Origin: Chitinophaga oryzae
GTDB taxonomy: Bacteria; Bacteroidota; Bacteroidia; Chitinophagales; Chitinophagaceae
Length of the DNA stretch: 64,000 bases
Reading direction: 5' to 3'
NCBI RefSeq assembly: GCF_012516375.2
Contig: NZ_CP051204.2
Coordinates: 3,534,001-3,598,000, forward strand
In this document: one piece after another, positions 43,459-52,727 of the stretch
Numbering within the stretch: the stretch's first letter is position 1
Layout: the number at the start of each line of letters is the position of its first letter
Program-made: the position numbers and the translations under genes
Notes under the pieces: generated by a model
Database searches by the model: none
What the model was told of the DNA's origin: nothing
What the model saw: only the letters and a program-made list of their open reading frames with translations

Positions 43459-44313
43459 TTGACCACTGAACAGTTTAAGGAGTTAATCCACGAATTCGAA
43501 CTTACGGAGGTAGCCGATTATGTGTTGTCCGCTGCCCGTCCCATTGTTAATTTAAAACGCGCTGCGCGGGAAAACTATCAGCGCTCCGGTAACTCCCGTG
43601 TAGGCGGTGATCCGGACCTGCCTGCCGGTTTTGTATGGCCGTTAACGAAAACAGGTGCGCCGATGACGTTCATCGCGCAGCTGGACCTGGAGACCATCCA
43701 TCCGCTGGAAACAGATCAGCTGTTGCCTGCCACCGGTGTCCTGTATTTTTTTATGGGAGAGCTGGAAACGGCCAGGGACATCACTCATAAGGTCATCTAT
43801 GTGGCTGATAAAACGGGGTTGCAACGTACCCCGCCTCCCGCCGTAACCATCCTGGAAGCGGAAGGGCGGTTCAACGGGTACGGCATGGAGCCTGTTGCCG
43901 CGCTGATGCCGCCCAACTATGCCTATGCAGACTACGAAGTGCTTTCCGATGACGAAGGTGACGCCATGGACGACCTCTGCTCGGAACTGACAGACGGTGT
44001 GGCCCGCATCGGTGGCTATCCCGACGGTCAGCACGATGATCACAATATTGAAGCGGCCATGTACCTCGTCGTGGGCCAACCGTATGATTACTCACCTAAA
44101 AATGCGCGTAACGCGCTGCTGAAGCACTTTAAAGGCGATCAGCAGGCAGCGGAAGCTGCCGAGCGGGATATGACCCTGTTGCTCCAGGTAGACTCCGACC
44201 AGGAAGTGGGCTTCTGCTGGGGAGATGCCGGCTGCCTGCAGTTCATGATGGATAAAAAAGCATTGCTTGCCCGGGCGTTTGACCAAACGTATCTCTCTTT
44301 GTACAGTTCCTGA
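43459..44313 (+). CDS. YwqG family protein (DUF1963)
   Basis: About 284 residues. DPDLPAGFVWPLTKTGAPMT followed by FIAQLDLE, the Asp-rich YADYEVLSDDEGDAMDDL, and the close VGFCWGDAGCLQFMM are features of DUF1963/YwqG proteins, whose function is unknown. The frame has no ATG near the natural N terminus. The only suitable codon is TTG at 43459 (LTTEQFKELIHEFEL); the open frame upstream lies inside the hemolysin III gene. A small family-typical polypeptide with a rare start is therefore the best reading. Confidence 0.78.
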   Translation: MTTEQFKELIHEFELTEVADYVLSAARPIVNLKRAARENYQRSGNSRVGGDPDLPAGFVWPLTKTGAPMTFIAQLDLETIHPLETDQLLPATGVLYFFMGELETARDITHKVIYVADKTGLQRTPPPAVTILEAEGRFNGYGMEPVAALMPPNYAYADYEVLSDDEGDAMDDLCSELTDGVARIGGYPDGQHDDHNIEAAMYLVVGQPYDYSPKNARNALLKHFKGDQQAAEAAERDMTLLLQVDSDQEVGFCWGDAGCLQFMMDKKALLARAFDQTYLSLYSS

Positions 44314-44380
44314 AACGGTGATGGTCATGACCGGGACATTGACTAACTTGCGGTCTTTGTTCACTGGTATTTCAGATTCA

Positions 44381-46285
44381 ATGTCATATTTCGATAATCT
44401 CTTCCAGCTGCTCCGGCAGGAAAGGGAAGAAGATAAACAATCCTGGCTCCGCCAGACAGCCAGTTCATCCGCGGCAGAACGCAGGGCGAACGGCCTTGCC
44501 TGGTACCCGGTGGCCATCCGGGGCACGGAAATGAGCCGCGGGGATTATCTCACCGTGGAAGTGGAACGTACTACTCACCAGGATATCACCCACCAGCTGC
44601 GTTTCGGCGTATCAGCGGTATTGTTTTCCAATCATGATCCGCTGCAGGACAGGGTGGAAGGCACCGTTACCTTTCAGGGCGGCAACCGCCTCAAGCTGAC
44701 ATTGCGTACGGACGAGCTGCCGGAATGGGCCGACAACGGCAAGCTGGGCATCGACCTGCTGTTCGATGATAACAGTTACGATGAGATGCAGCAGGCGCTG
44801 AAGCAAGCGGCTGCCCTGGCAGACAAGCCGGAAGGGCATCTGGTGAAAATCCTCACCGGTGAAAGAAAACCCTCCTTCGATACCACAACGCCCCCGGTAA
44901 CACTGCCGGGACTGAATACCGTGCAACAGGAAGCCGTCAATAAAATCCTGTCGGCCAACGAGCTGGCGATTGTGCACGGTCCTCCGGGCACCGGCAAAAC
45001 CACCACGCTGGTACAGGCCATCAAAGCGCTGATCAAAAAAGACCAGGAGAAAATACTGGTGGTGGCGCCCAGCAATGCGGCCGTTGACCTGCTCAGCGAA
45101 AAACTGGCGGATGAAGGGCTCAATGTGCTGCGCGTAGGCAACCCCGCCCGCGTATCAGAGCGCTTGTCGTCGCTCACGCTCGACAGCAGAATGTCTGAAC
45201 ACGCCAGCATGAAGGAAGTGAAACGCCTGAAGAAACAAGCCAGCGAGTTCAAAAACATGGCGCATAAATACAAGCGTAACTTCGGCAAGGCGGAAAGAGA
45301 ACAACGCAAAGCCCTCTTTGATGAAGCGCATAAGATCATGAAAGAGGTGGATAAGACAGAGCAGTATATTACGGACGACCTGATTGCCAAAGCACAGGTG
45401 ATCACTGCCACGCTCGTCGGCGCCAACCACTACACCGTGCGGAACGTGCGTTATAAAACAGTGGTGATCGACGAAGCCGGCCAGGCGCTGGAACCCGCGT
45501 GCTGGATACCCATCATCAAAGCGCAGAAAGTCATCTTCGCCGGAGACCACTGCCAGCTGCCACCGACCATCAAGTCGGCCGAAGCGGCCCGCCTGGGGCT
45601 TAGTAACACGCTGCTGGAAAAGAGTGTGGCCCTGCACCCGGAAGCGGTAGTGCTGCTGGAAGAACAGTACCGCATGAACGAAATGATCATGGGGTATGCC
45701 TCGGCTGTTTTTTATGATAACAAACTAAAGGCCCATCATACGGTGGCCGGCCACCGCCTGTTTGCAGACGATATGCCGCTGGCCTTCGTAGATACCGCCG
45801 GCTGCGGCTTCGATGAAAAAGCAGAAGGCACCAGCACCTCCAACCCGGAAGAAGCGTCCTTCCTGTTCCGCCATCTGCTGCAGCTGGTAGCCGCCCTGAA
45901 AGCACAACCGGGCAACAATACCTTCCCGGAAATAGCTATCATCTCTCCCTACAAACAACAGGTATACCTGTTGCAGGAGCAGCTGCAACACGCCGCGGAG
46001 CTGCAGCCGCATGCCGCCAGTATTTCCGTGAATACGATCGACAGCTTCCAGGGGCAGGAGCGGGACGTGGTATACATCAGCATGACCCGCAGCAATGCCG
46101 ATAACAACATCGGCTTCCTCTCCGATATACGCCGCATGAACGTGGCCATGACCCGAGCAAGGAAAAAGCTGGTCGTGGTCGGCGACAGCGCCACCTTATC
46201 ACAGTTACCTTTCTACGCTGGCTTCATCGCCTACGCAGAAACACAGAACGCTTACCAGAGCGCCTGGGAATTTATGGACTTATAA
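44381..46285 (+). CDS. SF1 helicase, DNA2/NAM7 (IGHMBP2-like) type
   Basis: A 634-residue cytosolic ATPase. The N-terminal ~180 residues form an OB-like/stalk region, then Walker A GPPGTGKTT at 200-208, motif Ia ILVVAPSNAAVDLL, Walker B VVIDEAGQALEP (Asp364), motif III FAGDHCQLPPTI, motif IV IAIISPYKQQV, motif V NTIDSFQGQERDVVYISMTR and motif VI RRMNVAMTRARKKLVVVGD. This is the Upf1-like superfamily 1B set, expected to unwind nucleic acid 5' to 3'. The frame is open upstream to 44267, but MSYFDNLFQLLRQ is the natural start. Confidence 0.92.
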   Translation: MSYFDNLFQLLRQEREEDKQSWLRQTASSSAAERRANGLAWYPVAIRGTEMSRGDYLTVEVERTTHQDITHQLRFGVSAVLFSNHDPLQDRVEGTVTFQGGNRLKLTLRTDELPEWADNGKLGIDLLFDDNSYDEMQQALKQAAALADKPEGHLVKILTGERKPSFDTTTPPVTLPGLNTVQQEAVNKILSANELAIVHGPPGTGKTTTLVQAIKALIKKDQEKILVVAPSNAAVDLLSEKLADEGLNVLRVGNPARVSERLSSLTLDSRMSEHASMKEVKRLKKQASEFKNMAHKYKRNFGKAEREQRKALFDEAHKIMKEVDKTEQYITDDLIAKAQVITATLVGANHYTVRNVRYKTVVIDEAGQALEPACWIPIIKAQKVIFAGDHCQLPPTIKSAEAARLGLSNTLLEKSVALHPEAVVLLEEQYRMNEMIMGYASAVFYDNKLKAHHTVAGHRLFADDMPLAFVDTAGCGFDEKAEGTSTSNPEEASFLFRHLLQLVAALKAQPGNNTFPEIAIISPYKQQVYLLQEQLQHAAELQPHAASISVNTIDSFQGQERDVVYISMTRSNADNNIGFLSDIRRMNVAMTRARKKLVVVGDSATLSQLPFYAGFIAYAETQNAYQSAWEFMDL

Positions 46286-46294
46286 ACTAACTAT

Positions 46295-46741
46295 ATGATC
46301 ACAGCAAGCCTTGACCGTTGGGAACACCTGTGTAACACCATCCCGGCGCTGTTAAAAAATATCAGTGAAGAAGATTTCGCTTTTAAACCTCTTCCCACAA
46401 AGTGGAGCAAAAAAGAAATACTGGGCCACCTGATAGACAGTGCCGCCAATAACCACCAGCGTTTTGTGAGGGTGCAGTTTGAGGAAACGCCCCGCATCGG
46501 GTATAACCAGGATGAATGGAACCGCTACAGCTACCATCAGCTCCAGTCCGCCCGTCAGCTGACAGATAGCTGGGAGGGTTTAAACCGCCTGCTGCTGGGC
46601 ATCGCCCGTCATATACCGGAAGATGCTTTGCAGCGCACCAGTTATGCAGGCGGCACGGAACTGGTGACACTGGCTTTCCTGATAGAAGACTACGTTGTGC
46701 ACCTGGAACATCATTTGCAGCAGCTGGTGTCTTACCGGTAA
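46295..46741 (+). CDS. DinB-like putative metalloenzyme
   Basis: A 148-residue four-helix protein of the DinB/YfiT superfamily: KWSKKEILGHLIDSAANNHQ supplies the first His, and YVVHLEHHLQQL the C-terminal metal-binding pair. Relatives include thiol-dependent transferases and damage-inducible proteins. It begins ten bases after the helicase stop, so they may be cotranscribed. A strong terminator follows. Confidence 0.88.
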   Translation: MITASLDRWEHLCNTIPALLKNISEEDFAFKPLPTKWSKKEILGHLIDSAANNHQRFVRVQFEETPRIGYNQDEWNRYSYHQLQSARQLTDSWEGLNRLLLGIARHIPEDALQRTSYAGGTELVTLAFLIEDYVVHLEHHLQQLVSYR

Positions 46742-46770
46742 CGGCATTTATACAGACCTTTTTTACGCAG

Positions 46771-46805
46771 GGGCGTAGCAGGATATCCTGCTGCGCCCTT
46801 TTTTT
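46771..46805 (+). terminator. Intrinsic terminator after the helicase-DinB unit
   Basis: A 12-bp stem (46771-46782 with 46787-46798, one G-T pair), 4-base loop ATAT and seven T. From here to 46998 no gene is seen; the stretch should hold the promoter of the S41 protease. Confidence 0.88.
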
Positions 46806-46998
46806 ATTCCGTTCAGCGTTGGATGATGCAGCGTTTTACCTCATCACAAAAAAATAAATACCGCAGAAAGCAACTTTTCTGTAGCACAGTCGTCTTTTAA
46901 ACGACATAGATAATTTAATATAAAATGTTTCGTTTTTGTTACATTCGTTTATCCGGAAAATCAACCTCCGGAGAAGACCCTTTAACAATCAACCGCTT

Positions 46999-49900
46999 AT
47001 GAAGAAAAACATTATGCTGGCCATGGCGTGCCTGTTGGGCGCCCATTCCTATGCGCAGGTGAGTGCCAGCCTGTTCCGCTACCCGGACGTTTCCCGTACG
47101 CAGATCGCCTTCAGTTATGCCAACGACATCTGGCTCGTGCCCAAAGAGGGCGGTACCGCCATCAGGATTACCTCTCCGGCAGGTATGGAGATGTATCCCC
47201 GCTTTTCGCCCGACGGCAGCAAGCTCGCGTTCTCGGCCAATTACGATGGCAACCTCGATGCTTACGTGATGCCGGTGACCGGCGGCGTGCCTTTACGCCT
47301 CACGCAGCATGGTACTCCCGATATGGTCATCGACTGGACACTGGACGGTAAACAGGTGCTTTTCTCCTCCCGCCGCGAAAGCACGAAAGACCGCTTCAAC
47401 CAGTTTTATACGATACCGGAAACCGGCGGTTCGGCCGTCAAACTACCCCTGGCCTACGCCGAATTCGGCAGCTACTCGCCCGACGGTAAAAGCATCGCCG
47501 TGGCTATCCGCTCGCAAAGCGCCCGTACCTGGAAACGCTACCGCGGCGGTATGAAGGCCAACATCCATATCTATCACTTCGATACCCGCCAGTCAGAAAA
47601 TATATCCGCTAAAAGCGAAGCCGGGGATGAATTTCCGATGTGGTACAACAATTACGTGTACCTGCTGTCTGACCGGGGGCCGGAGAAAAGAATGAACCTA
47701 TGGCGGTATAAAACAGATACCAAAACCTTTGAACAGGTAACACATTATACCGACTATGACGTACATACGCCCGCCATGGGCCCAACCGATATCGTATACG
47801 AAGCGGGCGGTAAACTGTACACGCTCTCCCTGGAATCGCAGCAGTCCAAAGAAGTAAAAATCAATATCACCACAGACGTGGCTACCCTGAAACCACGCAC
47901 GATCAAAACGGATAAAGACATCCAGTACGCAGACATCAGCCCCGATGGTAAACGCGCACTCATCGGCGCCCGCGGCGAAGTGTTCTCCCTGCCTGCTGAA
48001 AACGGTTTCGTGAAAGATCTCACCCGCACCAGCGGCGCCGCTGAAAGAGATGCGTCCTGGTCCCCCAATGGAAAGTATATCGCCTGGTGGAGCGATCAGA
48101 CCGGTGACTACGAACTGTGGATCGCCGAAAATGGCAAAGAAGAAGCCGCCAGGCAGGTAACCCACATCGGTCCGGGTTTCCGCTACCATGCGTACTGGTC
48201 GCCCGACAATAAAAAAATTGCTTTCATCGACCAGACCATGCGGATCCATATCGTGGACGTGGCTACCGGTAAAGTGACCAACATAGACAAAGCCCTGCGC
48301 TATACGGAAGATGCCCTCCGCACCTGGAAATGCAGCTGGTCTTCCGACAGCCGCTGGCTGGCGTATAGCCGTGACTGTGATAACCTGCACAATGCCGCTT
48401 TCCTTTATAATGTTCCCGGCAATCAACGCCACCAGGTGACGGCCGACTTCTACGAAAGCATCGACCCGGTGTTTGATCCGGAAGGAAAGTATCTTTACCT
48501 GCTCACCAACAGGACCTTTAAGCCCATCTACAGCGATGTGGAGAATAGCTTCATCTACGCCAACACCACAAAAGTGGCGGCGATCAGCCTGCGTAAAGAT
48601 GTGCCGCCGGTGACATCCACCCAAAACGACGCGGTAGCAGTAAGCAAGGACACCGCTCAGTCATCTCCCAAAAAAGAAGACAAAAAGAAAGGGGGAGAGG
48701 AAACCGCTAAAAACAACCCTGAAGTAAAAATCGATCTTGAGAATATCGAATCCCGGTTGTACGAGCTGCCGGTGGAAGCGGGCAATTACTCACGGCTTGC
48801 GGCAGTGAAAGGCAAAGTCCTTTATAACAACGCCTCCAATACCGGTGTCAGCGAGCGGACCGTTACCCTGAAATATTATGATCTCGAGAGCCGCGAAGAG
48901 AAAGAAATCATCAAAGACCCGGGACAGTACCAGGTGTCTGCCGATGGCAAGAAAATCCTCGTTACCGGCGATCGCTACGCGATCATCGATCTGGGGGCCA
49001 ACCAGAAAGTGGACAAAAAACTCCGCCTCAATGAAATGACCATGCTGCTCGATCCGATGCAGGAATGGAAGCAGTTGTTTAACGAAGCATGGCGCATAGA
49101 ACGCGATTTCTTCTACGATCGGCATATGCACGGCGTTAACTGGGCCGGCATGAAAGAGAAATACGCCCGCATCCTCGAAGGCGCCCGCACCCGTGAGGAA
49201 GTAAATTTCGTGATCGGCGAAATGATCTCGGAAATGAACGCCTCACACGCCTATGTGTCTGGCGGCGACCTGGAGACACCGAAGGAAATGAATGTAGGAT
49301 ACCTGGGTTGTGACTGGGAAGCGGATGGTAAGTTCTATAAAGTGAAACGCATTATCCGCGGCGCCGATTGGGACGCTGAAGCCCGCTCCCCGCTGGACGA
49401 GCCGGGCGTCAATATCCCGGAAGGCACCTATATCCTGGCGGTCAACGGCGTACCGCTGACTACTGCCGCTGAGCCTTTCAGCGCTTTCCAGGGACTGGCA
49501 GGTAAAGCCGTGGAGATCACCTATAACGCCCGTCCTTCTTTTGAGGGCGCTAAAACAGCGGTGGTGAAAGCCATCGGCAATGAATACCGCCTGCGCCATC
49601 TGGCCTGGATCGAAAGCAACCGCAAACATGTGGCGGAAGCTACCAATAACCAGGTAGGCTACATCTTTGTTCCCAGCACCGGCATCGACGGTCAGGATGA
49701 ACTGGTCCGCCAGTTCAGCGCCCAGTGGAACAAGGCCGCACTGATCATTGACGAACGTTTCAACAACGGCGGTCAGATACCTGACCGTTTCATAGAACTG
49801 CTCAACCGCAAACCGCTGGCTTACTGGGCCACCCGCGACGGAGAGCCGATATCAGCGCCGCTGGTAGGCCACTTCGGGCCTAAAGTAATGCTGATCAACG

Positions 49901-50247
49901 GCTGGAGCGGTTCCGGCGGAGACGCTTTCCCGGACTACTTCCGTAGAAGAGACCTGGGCCCGTTGATCGGTACCCGCACCTGGGGCGGTTTGATCGGCTA
50001 CTCCGGTACGCCTTCGCTGATTGACGGCGGAGACGTGACGGCCCCCAGCTTCCGTATGTATTACGCCGACGGTACCTGGTTCCCCGAAGGCCACGGCGTA
50101 GACCCGGATATCGCGGTAGACGAAAACCTGGGCGATATGGCCAGAGGCGTTGATCCGCAGCTCGAGCGCGGCATTACCGAAATTAAAGCACTGCTGCAGT
50201 CCAAAGGATATAAAGCGCCGGAAACACCGGCATATGAAAAAAGATAA
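46999..50247 (+). CDS. Tricorn-like exported S41 peptidase
   Basis: A 1082-residue exported protease with signal peptide MLAMACLLGAHSYAQ. Residues ~20-330 and ~340-560 contain PD40/WD40-like blades (YPRFSPDGSKLAFSANYDGN; RDASWSPNGKYIAWWSDQTG), as in the two propellers of tricorn. A charged linker (KKEDKKKGGEE) follows, then a C1-like domain, a PDZ domain (~LAVNGVPL) and the S41 catalytic domain with ALIIDERFNNGGQIPDRFIE and catalytic Ser972 in WSGSGGDAF. Length matches tricorn homologues of Bacteroidota. It should degrade peptides in the periplasm or at the surface. The open frame starts earlier, but MKKNIMLAM at 46999 is the natural start. Confidence 0.92.
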   Translation: MKKNIMLAMACLLGAHSYAQVSASLFRYPDVSRTQIAFSYANDIWLVPKEGGTAIRITSPAGMEMYPRFSPDGSKLAFSANYDGNLDAYVMPVTGGVPLRLTQHGTPDMVIDWTLDGKQVLFSSRRESTKDRFNQFYTIPETGGSAVKLPLAYAEFGSYSPDGKSIAVAIRSQSARTWKRYRGGMKANIHIYHFDTRQSENISAKSEAGDEFPMWYNNYVYLLSDRGPEKRMNLWRYKTDTKTFEQVTHYTDYDVHTPAMGPTDIVYEAGGKLYTLSLESQQSKEVKINITTDVATLKPRTIKTDKDIQYADISPDGKRALIGARGEVFSLPAENGFVKDLTRTSGAAERDASWSPNGKYIAWWSDQTGDYELWIAENGKEEAARQVTHIGPGFRYHAYWSPDNKKIAFIDQTMRIHIVDVATGKVTNIDKALRYTEDALRTWKCSWSSDSRWLAYSRDCDNLHNAAFLYNVPGNQRHQVTADFYESIDPVFDPEGKYLYLLTNRTFKPIYSDVENSFIYANTTKVAAISLRKDVPPVTSTQNDAVAVSKDTAQSSPKKEDKKKGGEETAKNNPEVKIDLENIESRLYELPVEAGNYSRLAAVKGKVLYNNASNTGVSERTVTLKYYDLESREEKEIIKDPGQYQVSADGKKILVTGDRYAIIDLGANQKVDKKLRLNEMTMLLDPMQEWKQLFNEAWRIERDFFYDRHMHGVNWAGMKEKYARILEGARTREEVNFVIGEMISEMNASHAYVSGGDLETPKEMNVGYLGCDWEADGKFYKVKRIIRGADWDAEARSPLDEPGVNIPEGTYILAVNGVPLTTAAEPFSAFQGLAGKAVEITYNARPSFEGAKTAVVKAIGNEYRLRHLAWIESNRKHVAEATNNQVGYIFVPSTGIDGQDELVRQFSAQWNKAALIIDERFNNGGQIPDRFIELLNRKPLAYWATRDGEPISAPLVGHFGPKVMLINGWSGSGGDAFPDYFRRRDLGPLIGTRTWGGLIGYSGTPSLIDGGDVTAPSFRMYYADGTWFPEGHGVDPDIAVDENLGDMARGVDPQLERGITEIKALLQSKGYKAPETPAYEKR

Positions 50248-50270
50248 CGTATATTTATAGTCGTTACACC

Positions 50271-50314
50271 GTCGGCCCGTTTGGTACCCATTACCGGACG
50301 GGCTGACTTTTTTT
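50271..50314 (+). terminator. Intrinsic terminator after the S41 protease
   Basis: A 10-bp stem (50271-50280 with 50298-50307, one G-T pair) followed by seven T. The next gene starts at 50327. Confidence 0.82.
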
Positions 50315-50326
50315 AAAACCGTCCAC

Positions 50327-51505
50327 ATGAACACAACCACCCCCTACAGGGTAACTTCCATTGATGTGCTGCGTGGCCTCGTGATGGTAATTATGGCCCT
50401 GGACCATACCCGTGATTTTTTTCATCGTACGGCCATGACGGCGGATCCGCTCGATCCTGCCACCACCAGCACGATGTTGTACTTTACCCGCTGGATCACA
50501 CATTTCTGTGCGCCCACTTTTGTTTTCCTCTCCGGCGTATCGGCCTTCCTGGCAGCACAGAAGAGGACGCGGCAGGACGCGGCGGGCTTCCTCGTTAAAA
50601 GAGGCCTGTGGCTGGTGCTGGTGGAAGTGACACTGATAACGCTGGGGCTTACTTTCAATCCCTCCTTTAATTTTATCATTCTCCAGGTGATATGGGCCAT
50701 CGGATGGAGCATGGTGATGCTGGGACTGCTGAGCTGGTGGTCACGGAAAGCGGTGTTCATAGCAGGCATACTATTATTCTTTGGTCATAACGTTGTCGAC
50801 TATATGAAATTTCCGGCGGAAGGGACGGCGGCTGTCGTGTGGCAGATGCTGCTGACAGCCCGCGGCACCGTGGTGCCGTTGGATGCCGCCCACCTGCTGG
50901 GCATATTTTACGCGATATTACCGTGGACAGGCATCATGTTGCTGGGGTATAGTATCGGAAGCTGGTTTACCCGCGACTTTCCTGCCGCCAAAAGAAAACA
51001 ACGGCTGATCATGGCCGGTGTGGCGTTAATAGCCCTGTTTGTGTTGTTGCGGTGGATCAACCTGTATGGTAATCCCACTCCCCGTAAAATATATCCGGAT
51101 GGCTGGTCCAATGTATTGTCATTCTTCGATACCAGCAAATACCCGCCGTCCCTGCAATACGCAGCCATGACCCTCGGTCCGGCACTGCTGGCGCTGGCTG
51201 CCTTTGAAAACCTGCAACAGAGATGGAGCGGGGTATTAACGGTTTATGGCCGGGTGCCCTTCTTCTATTATGTACTGCATTTTTACCTGCTGCATGCCCT
51301 GCTGGTGATCGTGTTTTTCAGCACAGGACATTCCTCCGCGCAGATTGCGCAGGTGCCCTTCTGGTTCAGGCCGGCCGAATTCGGTTATGCGTTGCCGTTA
51401 GTATATCTTATCTGGATCGGAGTGGTAGCGGCGCTGTATAAGCCCTGCCGCTGGTTTGACGGGTACCGGGCGGCACACCGGCAATGGTGGCTGAGTTATC
51501 TGTAA
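50327..51505 (+). CDS. DUF1624 / heparan-alpha-glucosaminide N-acetyltransferase-like membrane protein
   Basis: A 392-residue inner-membrane protein with about ten helices. The start VTSIDVLRGLVMVIMALDHT with RDFFH, and FCAPTFVFLSGVSAFL, are the DUF1624 signatures; the family is related to lysosomal HGSNAT and acyltransferase 3. It probably moves acyl groups across the membrane onto glycans. It converges on a small membrane protein with a single base between the stops. Confidence 0.88.
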   Translation: MNTTTPYRVTSIDVLRGLVMVIMALDHTRDFFHRTAMTADPLDPATTSTMLYFTRWITHFCAPTFVFLSGVSAFLAAQKRTRQDAAGFLVKRGLWLVLVEVTLITLGLTFNPSFNFIILQVIWAIGWSMVMLGLLSWWSRKAVFIAGILLFFGHNVVDYMKFPAEGTAAVVWQMLLTARGTVVPLDAAHLLGIFYAILPWTGIMLLGYSIGSWFTRDFPAAKRKQRLIMAGVALIALFVLLRWINLYGNPTPRKIYPDGWSNVLSFFDTSKYPPSLQYAAMTLGPALLALAAFENLQQRWSGVLTVYGRVPFFYYVLHFYLLHALLVIVFFSTGHSSAQIAQVPFWFRPAEFGYALPLVYLIWIGVVAALYKPCRWFDGYRAAHRQWWLSYL

Positions 51506-51506
51506 G

Positions 51507-51860
51507 TCAGGCCGCGGTGTCAGAGGCGGATTTCAGTGAGAAAGCTATGATAACAGGGAACATCAACAATAACATCAGGTAACCGACAGGCTTATGGTGA
51601 TACATGCCCTGTATCAGCCGCGCGATGCCCAGCAGCAGGCAGAACCCGTTGACCGCACCGGCCATCCGGGGATATTGCCGCCGTAGCAGCAACACGTTGC
51701 CCAGTGTAAACAACAACAGCAGGCTGTAGAAGCCCAGGAATTGTTTACCGGCAAGGTGGAAAGGGTTGAAGCGGTGATAGGAAAAACGCAGGAAGGCAAG
51801 GATGACAGCGCCGCTGGCTGTCAGGATAAGGTAGCTTGTCTGTCTGGATATAGTTCGCAT
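51507..51860 (-). CDS. Small four-helix membrane protein, hypothetical
   Basis: A 117-residue protein with four predicted membrane helices (SYLILTASGAVILAFLRF; FLGFYSLLLLFTLGNVLLL; AVNGFCLLLGIARLIQGMY; VGYLMLLLMFPVIIAFSL). I recognise no family. It follows the glycine-rich-domain gene by 27 bases on the same strand and so may be in its operon. Confidence 0.72.
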   Translation of the reverse strand: MRTISRQTSYLILTASGAVILAFLRFSYHRFNPFHLAGKQFLGFYSLLLLFTLGNVLLLRRQYPRMAGAVNGFCLLLGIARLIQGMYHHKPVGYLMLLLMFPVIIAFSLKSASDTAA

Positions 51861-51887
51861 AGTGATCTGTTTTTGTGGTAAATGAAC

Positions 51888-52628
51888 TTAATCTCCGCCG
51901 CCTCCGCCACAACCGCCGCATCCGCCTCCGCAGCTACTGCTGCAACTGCTTCCGCAGGAACTGCCGCCGCCGCAGGCACTACCGGAGGAGTCGCCGTCGC
52001 TTTGGTTTTTGGCGGACTTGCGCGCCGTATTATAAGCGAGGAGCGCCAGTACGATTAATCCGAACACTGTTTCGCCGGGCGTGCAGCCTGTCAGCAGCAA
52101 ACTGAGGAACAATAATAAAGGGAGCAGTCGTGGAAAGAAGCGGGAGCGGAGACGTTTTCGGGGAGAACGTGGAGTGTTGTACCAGATATCAGGAGGCGGA
52201 CTTTCATCGAAAACGGTCCTATAAAGCCGGAGGGTTTGCCGGAACCAGTCGTCGTGTTTTTCCCGTTCCGGAGGGCCGCCCTTGGAAGGGTGATGGTGAA
52301 GTTTCCGGCCGAGGACCTTTTCACAGAATTCATCCCAGTAGTTCTCCGTATAAAGCAGGTGTTTGTGCCATACCTGGTCGATCACATACGAAGGAGAGGC
52401 GCCGGTAGGAGAGATGCAGCAGAGATAAACGAAGCGGCGGTATTCTGTGATGGCCCTGCTGGTGAAGCGTTCGTTCCAGTCGTTTTCCCGGGCCAGTTTC
52501 CGTGAGAAGGGCAGCGGGGCTGTGGGGTCATCCAGCTGAAAAGCTTCAATTCTTTGCCAGAGCGGGTCCTGTCTGAAGTCGGTCCCTTCGCGGATACGGG
52601 GCGTAGTGTTAGTCATACTTGTCATCAT
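51888..52628 (-). CDS. Glycine-rich domain-containing protein with Cys/Gly tail
   Basis: A 246-residue protein. The N-terminal half has SPSYVIDQVWHKHLLYTENY WDEFC (His and Trp conserved in the GRDP/DUF1399-like family). A basic stretch (RSPRKRLRSRFF) precedes one hydrophobic helix (LLPLLLFLSLLLTGC), then a second (VFGLIVLALLAYNTA). The last ~35 residues are almost only Gly, Ser and Cys (SSCGSSCSSSCGGGCGGCGG). Similar tails occur in bacterial TIGR04222-type proteins. Topology suggests a membrane-anchored protein with a Cys-rich end. Several ATGs cluster at the start. Confidence 0.75.
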   Translation of the reverse strand: MMTSMTNTTPRIREGTDFRQDPLWQRIEAFQLDDPTAPLPFSRKLARENDWNERFTSRAITEYRRFVYLCCISPTGASPSYVIDQVWHKHLLYTENYWDEFCEKVLGRKLHHHPSKGGPPEREKHDDWFRQTLRLYRTVFDESPPPDIWYNTPRSPRKRLRSRFFPRLLPLLLFLSLLLTGCTPGETVFGLIVLALLAYNTARKSAKNQSDGDSSGSACGGGSSCGSSCSSSCGGGCGGCGGGGGD

Positions 52629-52727
52629 TTGTCTTTTTTAGTTGAAAGTAAATTCGCTTTTTCCGATAATACCCAAATCTTCTGATTATCTTACAGCGTC
52701 TTTTTTTCGTCTTAAAATCGTATTATC

